Of a DNA stretch of 64,000 nt, positions 55,493 through 62,806 are shown one piece after another (the stretch's first letter is position 1; each line of letters starts with the position of its first letter). The stretch comes from Pedosphaera parvula Ellin514 (lineage in GTDB: Bacteria > Verrucomicrobiota > Verrucomicrobiia > Limisphaerales > Pedosphaeraceae). Below the pieces are notes generated by a model. The model was given only the letters and a program-made list of their open reading frames with translations, did not search any database and was not told the origin of the DNA. The position numbers were made by a program, and so were the translations under genes. The stretch spans positions 158,529-222,528 of the forward strand of contig NZ_ABOX02000005.1 in assembly GCF_000172555.1 (NCBI RefSeq). The letters run 5' to 3'.

Positions 55493-57607
55493 ATGAATAG
55501 TGCCGCCCTTTTTGCCTATGTCGCTGCCATTTTTGGCGGACTGATGGCGATTGGCATCGTTTGGCAAGGCCGGCGTGCGGTGGCTCCATGGTCACTGGCA
55601 GCAGGCCTGGTTTTGTTATCCCTGGAAGCATTATTCTCCGGGCTTTCGGCGGATGCGCTTTTGTTGAAAAGTGCGGTGGGTTGGCAGAGTCTGATGTTCT
55701 GCGCGATATCTTTCCTGCCTGGGGTGTGGCTGTTGTTCAGTTTCACTTATGCCCGGGGAAATGCCGGGGAATTTTTAGCGAGGTGGCGCTTGCTTATCGG
55801 TGCCGCATTCGTATTACCAGTCGGCCTGGCACTTTTCTTTTATGACGATTTGTTTGTGGTCAAGGAGCAAGCTCTTGGGTTGGGAAGCAGTGGTTACGCC
55901 CTTAATCTGCTCTTTCTGCTCAGTGCAGTGCTGGTGCTGATGAATTTTGAGCGTACGTTCCGGACTTCTGTGGGGACGATGCGGTGGCGGATCAAGTTCA
56001 TGCTTTTAGGCCTGGGAGTGTTGTTTATTGTCAGGGCTTATACCAGCAGCCAGATGTTGCTCTTCAGAGCGGTAAATCCGGCATTGGAAACGGTGAACTC
56101 GGGTGCGTTGCTGGTGGCGTGTTTTCTGATGCTGCGCTCGTTATTCCGGACGGGACATTTTGAAGTCAATGTTTATCCCTCACAGTCGGTGTTGCATAAC
56201 TCACTGACGGTGGTCCTAGCTGGTCTGTACCTGATAATCGTCGGAGTTTTTGCGAAACTTGTGAGCGTATGGGGAGGCGACACGGCATTTACCATAAAGG
56301 CTTTTGTAATACTTATTTCCCTCGTTGGGCTTACGATAATTTTGCTATCGGACAAGGTCCGTTTACAAACAAGGCGGTTTGTCAGCCGGCATTTTCAGAG
56401 ACCATTTTATGATTACCGGACCCTATGGCGCAGTTTTACGGAACGCACTGCCGAGCATATGGACCAGGTGGAGTTATGCCGTGCCACGGTCAAACTGGTG
56501 GCTGATATATTCCAGGTCCTCTCGGTAACCATCTGGCTGGTGAACGATAAAAAGCAAGAATTGGAATTCGTGGTTTCCACGTCCCTCTCGGAGGCGCAGG
56601 CCAAAAGGGTAAAGCTGCAGCCGGAGGAGGCGCAACAGGTGATCGAAGCATTAAAGGAGGAGTTTGAGCCGGTGGATATCGACCTGTCCCGGAAACGATG
56701 GGCGGTTGTTTTGCGGCAGTGTCAACCAGATGAATTCCGGAAAGGCGGTAACCGCGTCTGTGTGCCGGTGGCCATGGGGGGGCAGGTGCTTGGCCTTATT
56801 ATGCTCGGGGACAGGGTGAGCGGGTTGGGTTTTTCGCAACAGGACTTCGATCTGCTCAAATGTGTTGGCGACCAAACTGCAGCCAGTTTGCGCAACGTAC
56901 AACTCTCGCAAAAGCTTTTGCAGGCCAAGGAGCTTGAGGCATTTCAGACCATGTCTGCCTTCTTCGTGCATGATCTTAAGAACACTGCTTCCACGCTTAA
57001 CTTGATGCTCCAGAATCTGCCGGTTCATTTTGGTGATCCGGCTTTTAGAGAAGATGCCTTGCGCGGTATTTCCAAGTCAGTGACGCATATCAACCAACTT
57101 ATCAGCCGGTTGACCCATTTGCGACAGGCCTTGAAAATTCAACCGACAGAGGCGGACTTGAATACGCTGGTGGCAAAAGCATTGGAAGGCTGGCCGACGG
57201 TGGCGGGCACCCGGATGGATAAGAATCTGCAGCCTTTGCCGAAGGTATTTTTAGATCAGGAGCAGATGCTTAAAGTGGTAACAAATCTGGTCCTGAACGC
57301 CACTGAGGCGGTGCCCAAGGAAGGGCTGATTCGAATTGAAACAACTCAGGTGAATGGCTGGGCGATTCTTTCGGTAGCCGATAACGGGTGCGGCATGAGC
57401 CCCGAATTTGCGAACGGTTCCCTGTTTCGCCCCTTTCAAACCACCAAGAAAAACGGTCTTGGCATTGGAATGTTTCAAAGTAAAATGATCGTTGAGTCTC
57501 ACGGCGGCAAGATTGAGGTCCAAAGTGAGGTTGGCAAGGGCACATGTTTCCGCGTGTTCCTGCCATGCAAAAATCAAATAAATGAAGCCTTTACTGCTCA
57601 TAGTTGA
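55493..57607 (+). CDS. prsK: PEP-CTERM system sensor histidine kinase PrsK
   Basis: A 704-residue membrane kinase with about eight N-terminal membrane segments (residues ~5-290), a GAF domain (~330-470) and a kinase core. The phosphoacceptor His is in FFVHDLKNTASTLNLML, the N box is NLVLNATEAV, and G boxes include DNGCGMSPEF and GLGIGMFQSK. This architecture is the PrsK family, found with exosortase systems and partnered with PrsR. Its 3' end overlaps prsR by 26 bp, so the two are co-translated. The signal is unknown. Confidence 0.88.
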   Translation: MNSAALFAYVAAIFGGLMAIGIVWQGRRAVAPWSLAAGLVLLSLEALFSGLSADALLLKSAVGWQSLMFCAISFLPGVWLLFSFTYARGNAGEFLARWRLLIGAAFVLPVGLALFFYDDLFVVKEQALGLGSSGYALNLLFLLSAVLVLMNFERTFRTSVGTMRWRIKFMLLGLGVLFIVRAYTSSQMLLFRAVNPALETVNSGALLVACFLMLRSLFRTGHFEVNVYPSQSVLHNSLTVVLAGLYLIIVGVFAKLVSVWGGDTAFTIKAFVILISLVGLTIILLSDKVRLQTRRFVSRHFQRPFYDYRTLWRSFTERTAEHMDQVELCRATVKLVADIFQVLSVTIWLVNDKKQELEFVVSTSLSEAQAKRVKLQPEEAQQVIEALKEEFEPVDIDLSRKRWAVVLRQCQPDEFRKGGNRVCVPVAMGGQVLGLIMLGDRVSGLGFSQQDFDLLKCVGDQTAASLRNVQLSQKLLQAKELEAFQTMSAFFVHDLKNTASTLNLMLQNLPVHFGDPAFREDALRGISKSVTHINQLISRLTHLRQALKIQPTEADLNTLVAKALEGWPTVAGTRMDKNLQPLPKVFLDQEQMLKVVTNLVLNATEAVPKEGLIRIETTQVNGWAILSVADNGCGMSPEFANGSLFRPFQTTKKNGLGIGMFQSKMIVESHGGKIEVQSEVGKGTCFRVFLPCKNQINEAFTAHS

Positions 57608-58943
57608 TGATGATGAAGAAATCCGGACCCAGATGAAGTGGACTCTGGCCCAGGACTATGAAGTGGTTCTGGCAGGCGATCGGGGGTCGGCGCTGGAAGT
57701 GTTTCGTTCCGCTCATCCAGCCGTGGTATTGCTCGATCTGGGATTGCCGCCGCAACCGGCGAACCCGGAAGAGGGCCTGGCGGCCCTTTCAGAATTGCTG
57801 ACCCTGGATAGTTCCACAAAAATCGTCATCGTTTCGGGGCAGGGGGACAAGGACAACGCACTTCGAGCCATAGGCGCTGGTGCTTATGATTTTTTGGTCA
57901 AGCCAGTGGAGGTCGAAGAATTAAAGCTGCTGCTCAAGCGATGCTTCCACGTGGCGCAACTCGAAAAGGAATACCGCCGGATGCAGCAATTGTTGCAGGC
58001 GGATACCTTTGAAGGAATGCTCGGCACCAGCCGCGTCATGCGTAACGTGTTCGACACCATTCGAAAAGTTGCGACCACAGACGCCCCGGTGCTGATATTG
58101 GGAGAGAGCGGAACGGGCAAGGAAATGGCGGCCCAGGCAATTCATCGGAGAAGCCCGCGGAAGGATGGTCCGTTTGTGGCGATTAATTGCAGCGCCATTC
58201 CTGAAACGCTGTTGGAAAGTGAACTTTTCGGGCATGAAAAGGGAGCGTTTACGGGTGCCCACGCAATGCGCAAAGGCCGGATCGAGACGGCCAATGGGGG
58301 AACGCTTTTCCTGGACGAAATCGGTGAAGTGCCGTTGCCAATTCAGGTCAAATTACTGAGGTTTTTGCAGGAAAAGCGTATCGAACGCGTCGGAGGCAGG
58401 CAGGAGATCAATATTGATGCCAGGGTGGTGGCGGCCACCAACGCCGACCTCAAAAAAGGAATGGCGGGAGGCACATTTCGGGAAGATTTATTTTACCGCC
58501 TGGCGGTGGTGCAGATCACTTTGCCGGCCCTGCGCGAGCGCGAGAGCGATGTGAAATTGCTGGCGCAATGCTGCATGCAAAGATACTCGGGCCAGATTGG
58601 CAAGAATGCACTGGCGTTCGACGCTGAAGCTGTCCGGGCGCTGATGCGGCATCTCTGGCCCGGCAATGTGCGGGAATTAGAGAACCGGGTTAAACGGGCG
58701 GTGATCATGGCGGAGGGAAAGCGGATTACGCCACAGGATCTTGAGTTGGAAAGTGTTTCGGGCGCGGCGGCAGTTACTACGCTGAAGGAAGCGCGCGAGG
58801 CGGTGGAGCGTGAAATGATCCAGAATGCGCTGCGAAAACATTCGGGCAAGATTGCGCCTGCGGCCGTGGAGCTTGGCGTGAGTCGTCCGACGCTTTATGA
58901 GCTGATGGAAAAGTTGGGAATTGCCAGAGAGGCGAAGGAATAG
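57582..58943 (+). CDS. prsR: Sigma-54-dependent response regulator PrsR
   Basis: A 453-residue NtrC-type activator. The receiver has the acidic pocket VDDDEE (9-13) and phospho-acceptor Asp52 in LLDLGLPP. The AAA+ domain has GESGTGKE (174-181), the sigma-54 contact loop GAFTGA (221-226) and a Walker B-type LFLDEIGEV. The C-terminus is a Fis-type HTH (GVSRPTLYELMEKLGI). It likely activates the -24/-12 promoters before the two VPDSG-type genes, perhaps through GTYGGWADHSTTTAC; the binding site is inferred. Confidence 0.9.
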   Translation: MKPLLLIVDDDEEIRTQMKWTLAQDYEVVLAGDRGSALEVFRSAHPAVVLLDLGLPPQPANPEEGLAALSELLTLDSSTKIVIVSGQGDKDNALRAIGAGAYDFLVKPVEVEELKLLLKRCFHVAQLEKEYRRMQQLLQADTFEGMLGTSRVMRNVFDTIRKVATTDAPVLILGESGTGKEMAAQAIHRRSPRKDGPFVAINCSAIPETLLESELFGHEKGAFTGAHAMRKGRIETANGGTLFLDEIGEVPLPIQVKLLRFLQEKRIERVGGRQEINIDARVVAATNADLKKGMAGGTFREDLFYRLAVVQITLPALRERESDVKLLAQCCMQRYSGQIGKNALAFDAEAVRALMRHLWPGNVRELENRVKRAVIMAEGKRITPQDLELESVSGAAAVTTLKEAREAVEREMIQNALRKHSGKIAPAAVELGVSRPTLYELMEKLGIAREAKE

Positions 58944-59095
58944 GCGATGCAGTTTATGAGCGGAGTGGTGCGAAAGTGTTTGCCTTAAGCTGCGTGGAAT
59001 AATTGGTTGTTGCCATTGTTATTTTACTTCATAGCCACTGAAAGTTTGTGTTTCTGCATTCCTGGGTACAGCGGAACGCCTTATTCGAAATAACG

Positions 59096-59110
59096 TCGGA
59101 AGCGTTTACA
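59096..59110 (+). promoter_or_regulatory. Candidate PrsR box, copy 2
   Basis: GTCGGAAGCGTTTAC, about 408 bp before the sigma-54 promoter at 59519. It fits the consensus GTYGGWADHSTTTAC. The distance is larger than for the other copies, so it may be a distal site. Confidence 0.45.
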
Positions 59111-59323
59111 CTTTGATGAAAAGGACGCGAGCATGGGTTTCGTTTATTTGTTGTGCTCTGGCTAGGAACGCCAGCCACGCCCGGTAGTTCGCCACAGGTT
59201 GTTTTGTTAATCGCAGGCTTCGGCTTCGTCCATTAGTTGTGTTGAGAGATAATTTGCTGCAATTCGACTCGTTTGAGGTGATGCCTGCAACGCTTATCGC
59301 CTCTCTTCATCTGGTTCTTTTCT

Positions 59324-59356
59324 CCATTCCGGAAATTTCTTTCGGCATTCGGTATA
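59324..59356 (+). repeat. Upstream repeat element, copy 2
   Basis: A 33-bp copy of the element at 55328-55359, sharing CCATTC, CGGAAATTTCTTT and TCGGTATA with a few substitutions and one extra base. It lies 37 bp before a 15-bp box. Confidence 0.55.
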
Positions 59357-59393
59357 ACTCGCGAGTCGCACCGTAGTTCTTCGCCCGGAAAGC

Positions 59394-59408
59394 GTCGGTA
59401 ATCTTTAC
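59394..59408 (+). promoter_or_regulatory. Candidate PrsR box, copy 3
   Basis: GTCGGTAATCTTTAC, 110 bp before the sigma-54 promoter at 59519, nearly the same spacing as at the 54.5-kb promoter. Confidence 0.55.
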
Positions 59409-59518
59409 AGATGGTGAAATTGTTTTTGGCTTTGAACTCTTATGGCAAGGAGAATAATGATTATATCCTATTAAACAACAGCAACTTATATGTTTTCCGT
59501 GAAAAGTTATTTAGGGTC

Positions 59519-59534
59519 TGGCATGCTTGTTGCT
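59519..59534 (+). promoter_or_regulatory. Sigma-54 promoter of the second sorting-substrate gene
   Basis: TGGCATGCTTGTTGCT is a near-ideal -24/-12 element with the correct 12-bp GG-GC spacing. The predicted transcript start is about 59545, so an ATG at 59527 in the open frame cannot be the start. Confidence 0.7.
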
Positions 59535-59553
59535 TCAGGATGTTCTGAGGCGC

Positions 59554-60315
59554 ATGCCAGATTATATGACAAGTAAAAAACTATATTTTTCAGCGGGATT
59601 GTTTGCGGCTTTCAATTTTACCGCTACTGCTTCTCCAATCACAATTGACCTAACAACAGCCGGGAGTTCGGGGACTGCCAATGGGGCAATTTTTAATCAA
59701 ATTAACGTACAATCGACCGGCACAGGCGTGTTGGATCCGTTTCTTCGGATTCAACAAACTGGGACTGAATCGGGTTATAATACCAGCGTTGGCACTCCGC
59801 TTGATGACAAGGCGGGAATTTGGACGCATGACCTTCAATTGGGGTCATTGGGAACGGTGACTCAAAACGGCGTGAGCTACTACAAGTTCATTCTTGATGT
59901 GAATGAGACCAAACCGGGTGCGCTCATTTCGTTGAATAATTTTAAATTATACGAGAGAGGCAGTGCCTTGTCAGTTGCGAATACTCTCGCGAATTTGACT
60001 TCCACATCCACCCTGAAGTTCGATATGGACGGCGCAGGGGACACAACAGTAAACATCAATTACGCATTGAATTCCGGCAGTGGTAGTGGCGACATTAGTG
60101 TGCTGGTTCCCGTAAGTGCGCTCGGTGTTGATGGTTCGCAATATCTTTATCTTTATACCAGTTTTGGTTCGCCGTATGGTTCTGATGCTGGTTTTGAGGA
60201 GTGGGCTGCCGTGCAAGGCACCACCACCGTTTGTGCTCCTGATGGTGGAATGACCATGATTTTGCTGGGGGTGGCTGTTTCAGGATTGGGCTTGCTTAAG
60301 AGAAAAAATAGTTGA
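59554..60315 (+). CDS. Exosortase-type substrate with APDGG tail (VPDSG-like)
   Basis: A 253-residue secreted protein. The start is ATG 59554 (GAGG three bases upstream) or 59566; the longer open frame overlaps the promoter and is rejected. A signal peptide ends near ATASP. The body has repeated Gly/Ser/Thr-rich strands (SGTANGAIFNQINVQ, LYLYTSFGSPYGSDAGFEEWAAV). The C-terminus is APDGG, hydrophobic TMILLGVAVSGLGLL and basic KRK. It departs from VPDSG at two positions but keeps the tripartite plan. A terminator follows. Confidence 0.82.
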   Translation: MPDYMTSKKLYFSAGLFAAFNFTATASPITIDLTTAGSSGTANGAIFNQINVQSTGTGVLDPFLRIQQTGTESGYNTSVGTPLDDKAGIWTHDLQLGSLGTVTQNGVSYYKFILDVNETKPGALISLNNFKLYERGSALSVANTLANLTSTSTLKFDMDGAGDTTVNINYALNSGSGSGDISVLVPVSALGVDGSQYLYLYTSFGSPYGSDAGFEEWAAVQGTTTVCAPDGGMTMILLGVAVSGLGLLKRKNS

Positions 60316-60494
60316 GCTGCTCCAAAACCCGGAAGGTATAACACGGGAAGCGGGGGCAAGTTCTCCTGACTTTAAAAGCACGGGCAGCAGTGCCCGCCGT
60401 CCATCCACGATCGCTTTGCCGGGCTTGAGCCAGGCTTGAGTGTCCGTGGCGAAGTAGAATAAAATTTAGCCGCTTAATTGTGATTCGGCTGATC

Positions 60495-60527
60495 AGCTCA
60501 TCCCATTTTCAGGGATGAGCTTTTTTG
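60495..60527 (+). terminator. Rho-independent terminator after the second substrate gene
   Basis: Perfect arms GCTCATCCC and GGGATGAGC around ATTTTCA, then six T. About 180 bp after the stop, and 130 bp before the next gene. Confidence 0.88.
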
Positions 60528-60660
60528 TTGGAATTTTGGGTGGCGAAACTTCTTTACTCAATAGCCTAAGCGTTTATAACTTATTTCTCATAACGGATGA
60601 CAGTAGGGATGCCTTTTCAGGGCAATCCCGTCTGGATACACCCGTGACGAAACCAACCAC

Positions 60661-61344
60661 ATGCCAACAGATTTAATAACCTTGCCTGACGCGGAAACAT
60701 CTGGCAGCAGCATATTGGCGCGTTGCCTGCGTGTAATGCCGCCATTCGTTTGCGCCCTTTTGTTTGTGCTGATTTTTGCCGGTTGTCAAAGTAACAATTA
60801 TTCTGTTGAGAAGGCAAAGCAAGCGGTTGCCACAACCACAAACTCTGAGGCCCTCATCTTGCGCGAGGGAGATGTGATCAAAATTTCATTTCCCGGCACA
60901 CCCAATCTCGACACCACCCAGCAAATTCGCCGGGATGGTAAAATCTCTCTTTCCATTGTGGGTGAGGTGGATGCCTCCGGAATGACTCTCCCTGCACTGG
61001 AAAAGCAATTGGTAAAACTTTACGAACCGCAATTAGTATCCAAACAGGTCATGGTTTCGTTGGTTTCTTCCACACTTCCAGTATTCGTTACAGGGGCGGT
61101 TATTCACCCGGGGAAAGTGGTATCGGATCATCCCATTACCGTCCTTGAGGCCATCATGGAATCCGGAGGATTCGATTATACCAAGGCAAATCTGAAAAAT
61201 GTGCTTATTATTCGTAACGAAAGAGGGCGCATGACAAACATCAGCCAAAATTTAAAATCTGTCCTGGCCGGAAAGCAATGCGAACCGTTTTATCTGAAAC
61301 CTTCGGATATTGTTTATGTTCCGGAGAAATTTTCCTGGTTTTAG
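60661..61344 (+). CDS. Wza-like polysaccharide export lipoprotein
   Basis: A 227-residue outer-membrane lipoprotein with a hydrophobic leader (VCALLFVLIFAGC, lipobox FAGC near residue 41). A polysaccharide export domain (LREGDVIKISFPGTPNLDTTQQIRRDGKISLSIVGEVDASGMT) and one SLBB-type domain (VFVTGAVIHPGKV, ITVLEAIMESGGF) follow. It is shorter than enteric Wza (about 380 residues) and lacks the C-terminal helix that forms Wza's outer-membrane pore, so the barrel at 47339 may serve as the exit. It sits away from the main biosynthetic run, after a terminator, so it likely has its own promoter. Confidence 0.85.
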   Translation: MPTDLITLPDAETSGSSILARCLRVMPPFVCALLFVLIFAGCQSNNYSVEKAKQAVATTTNSEALILREGDVIKISFPGTPNLDTTQQIRRDGKISLSIVGEVDASGMTLPALEKQLVKLYEPQLVSKQVMVSLVSSTLPVFVTGAVIHPGKVVSDHPITVLEAIMESGGFDYTKANLKNVLIIRNERGRMTNISQNLKSVLAGKQCEPFYLKPSDIVYVPEKFSWF

Positions 61345-61594
61345 ACGGGAAAAAAACCGCTCTTGAGTTCTGTAGGTCAAAGCGGCGGCATTCTTTTCGT
61401 TTCTTCCCAATTCCTTGGTGTTCGCCAGCATTTATAACGCGATATCCGCTCCTTAAAAGATCCACGCGGGATTGTAATCCAATTTTTATAATAGCAATAG
61501 CTCGCTTCCTGCGGTTGTGGTGGTTGCTTCAACTTCCTGATCGGTCCATGCCAAAACCGTGAATACCTTTGTCCGTATTTTTACGAAAAAGGTT

Positions 61595-61609
61595 GTTGGA
61601 AGACTTTAC
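61595..61609 (+). promoter_or_regulatory. Candidate PrsR box, copy 4
   Basis: GTTGGAAGACTTTAC, a match to GTYGGWADHSTTTAC. At the expected ~100-bp distance (61707-61722) there is a -12-like TTGCG but no -24 TGGCA, so the promoter seems decayed together with the gene it served. Confidence 0.45.
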
Positions 61610-61642
61610 ACAGTTGTGTCGGAGCCAAAAAAGGAGAGTGGT

Positions 61643-61876
61643 ATGAATGGCTGTGACATTTTACTTCACCTGCTTAATGCGGGGTGTCCATAGTCGTTGA
61701 TATTACATTGTTAAAGGTTGCGAAGCGTTTGTGACCTGCCTTCTTTTGACATTCCTCCAGTCCCTGACAGCGCTTTGAGTGTGCTCTTATTTGGTTTCGG
61801 CGTTGCTGCAGTTGTGCTGATTTCACGGCGACGTCGGTTGAAGAGTGCGCCGATCAAGCTCGTCGACGGTTTTTAA
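61643..61876 (+). pseudogene. Decayed VPDSG/VPDSA-CTERM gene relic
   Basis: One frame runs from ATG 61643, with AAGGAGAG just upstream, to TAA at 61874-61876, broken by TAG and TAA after codon 14. The last ~47 codons keep an intact sorting tail: IPPVPDSALS, hydrophobic LLFGFGVAAVVLI, then SRRRR and a short extension. Most of the mature domain is missing, suggesting an internal deletion or decay. A good terminator follows. Confidence 0.6.
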
Positions 61877-61895
61877 ATAATCTGCTTCTTAATTG

Positions 61896-61926
61896 AACAG
61901 CCTTGCTCAGCAAGGCTGTTTTTTTA
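61896..61926 (+). terminator. Rho-independent terminator after the relic
   Basis: Twelve-base perfect arms (AACAGCCTTGCT and AGCAAGGCTGTT) with a minimal loop, then a T run. It marks the end of a formerly complete transcription unit. Confidence 0.88.
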
Positions 61927-62041
61927 TGAGGGCAATTAGTTCACTCCTTTTTAGCCTCGGTGATTTGTAGGACAAACTCTGAGTGTCTGATGGATGATTA
62001 GCTGACTGTTTCTAGTGTAATAGAAAATCTAATATCGTTGG

Positions 62042-62653
62042 ATGAATAATCCCAATGATAAGGTATGTGCTATTTATCATAGCGATCGGTTCACTTCTAA
62101 AGTATCAATCCCCCGAATAATCCTTCGCAATAGATGGAAGGTTCGGCTCGGCCTTTTCAGTATTCTATTATTTTTGGCTGGTTTTCCTATTTGTTCGAGG
62201 GCTGAACAAAGTGTGTCCCTGGCCTGGGATCCCAGTCCAGACCCCACCGTAGCCGGTTACTTTGTTCGCTATGGCACCACCAGCGGGGTTTATCCCTTCC
62301 AGGTTGATGCTAAAACGCTAGCATCGGCCACGGTTTCAGGCCTTAAAGAAGGATTAACTTATTATTTCGTGGTAATCGCCTACAACGCCTCCGGTGTTGA
62401 AAGCGTTCCTTCCAATGAACTCGCATTTCTAGTCCCTGGCGCTCTCGTCTTGACCTCAGGAGTAAACCCCAGTGATCCAATTTACATCAAATTTCCTGTG
62501 GCTCCTACACACTGGTATGCATTAGAGGGCTCATCCAATCTGGCGACTTGGAACACTATTTGGCAAACGGCCCCAGCGACCTCCAACGACTGGGTTCAAT
62601 TCACGGATATGCGGACTTTTTCGAATCGTTTTTACCGACTTATACTTCACTAA
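62042..62653 (+). CDS. Secreted fibronectin type III protein, EPS-flanking paralogue B
   Basis: A 203-residue secreted protein with an N-terminal extension before its signal segment (LGLFSILLFLAGFPICSRA). One Fn3 domain follows (VSLAWDPSPDPTVAGYFVRYG ... YFVVIAYNASGVESVPSNELAF), then the C-terminal module W-Y-A-L-E-G-S-S-N-L, T-W and final FYRLILH. It aligns end to end with the protein at 11733. Role unknown; no VPDSG tail. Confidence 0.8.
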   Translation: MNNPNDKVCAIYHSDRFTSKVSIPRIILRNRWKVRLGLFSILLFLAGFPICSRAEQSVSLAWDPSPDPTVAGYFVRYGTTSGVYPFQVDAKTLASATVSGLKEGLTYYFVVIAYNASGVESVPSNELAFLVPGALVLTSGVNPSDPIYIKFPVAPTHWYALEGSSNLATWNTIWQTAPATSNDWVQFTDMRTFSNRFYRLILH

Positions 62654-62806
62654 GTGCCATTGAAACAACATGCGGCCAGGCTCTGCCCTGTCACTGGAAT
62701 GCGAAAGTGTTGAGTCCAATTTTTCCGGCACGTTCATTGGTCCGGTTTTGCGCCCTGTAACTTGTGCTTTTCATCCAGACCATTTATTTCTTACACTGTC
62801 TGGTAA

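Larger units (their letters stand above)
58944..59553. other. Regulatory intergenic region before the second sorting substrate
   Basis: About 610 bp with no supported gene. It holds two 15-bp boxes (59096-59110 and 59394-59408), one copy of the GGAAATTTCTTT repeat element (59324-59356) and a sigma-54 promoter (59519-59534). The density of repeated elements suggests a complex control region for one gene. Confidence 0.6.
61345..62041. other. Intergenic region with a decayed sorting-substrate gene
   Basis: About 700 bp between the Wza-like and Fn3 genes. It holds a fourth 15-bp box, a relic reading frame ending in a VPDSA-type tail and a terminator. The rest shows no gene or clear promoter. Confidence 0.6.

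Noticed and set aside
59527..59553. Upstream ATG of the second sorting substrate
   Set aside because: These codons overlap the sigma-54 promoter and lie before its predicted transcript start.
60568..60576. AAGCGTTTA before the Wza-like gene, shared with one box copy
   Set aside because: Only 9 bases match, the GTCGG half is absent, and no sigma-54 promoter lies downstream.
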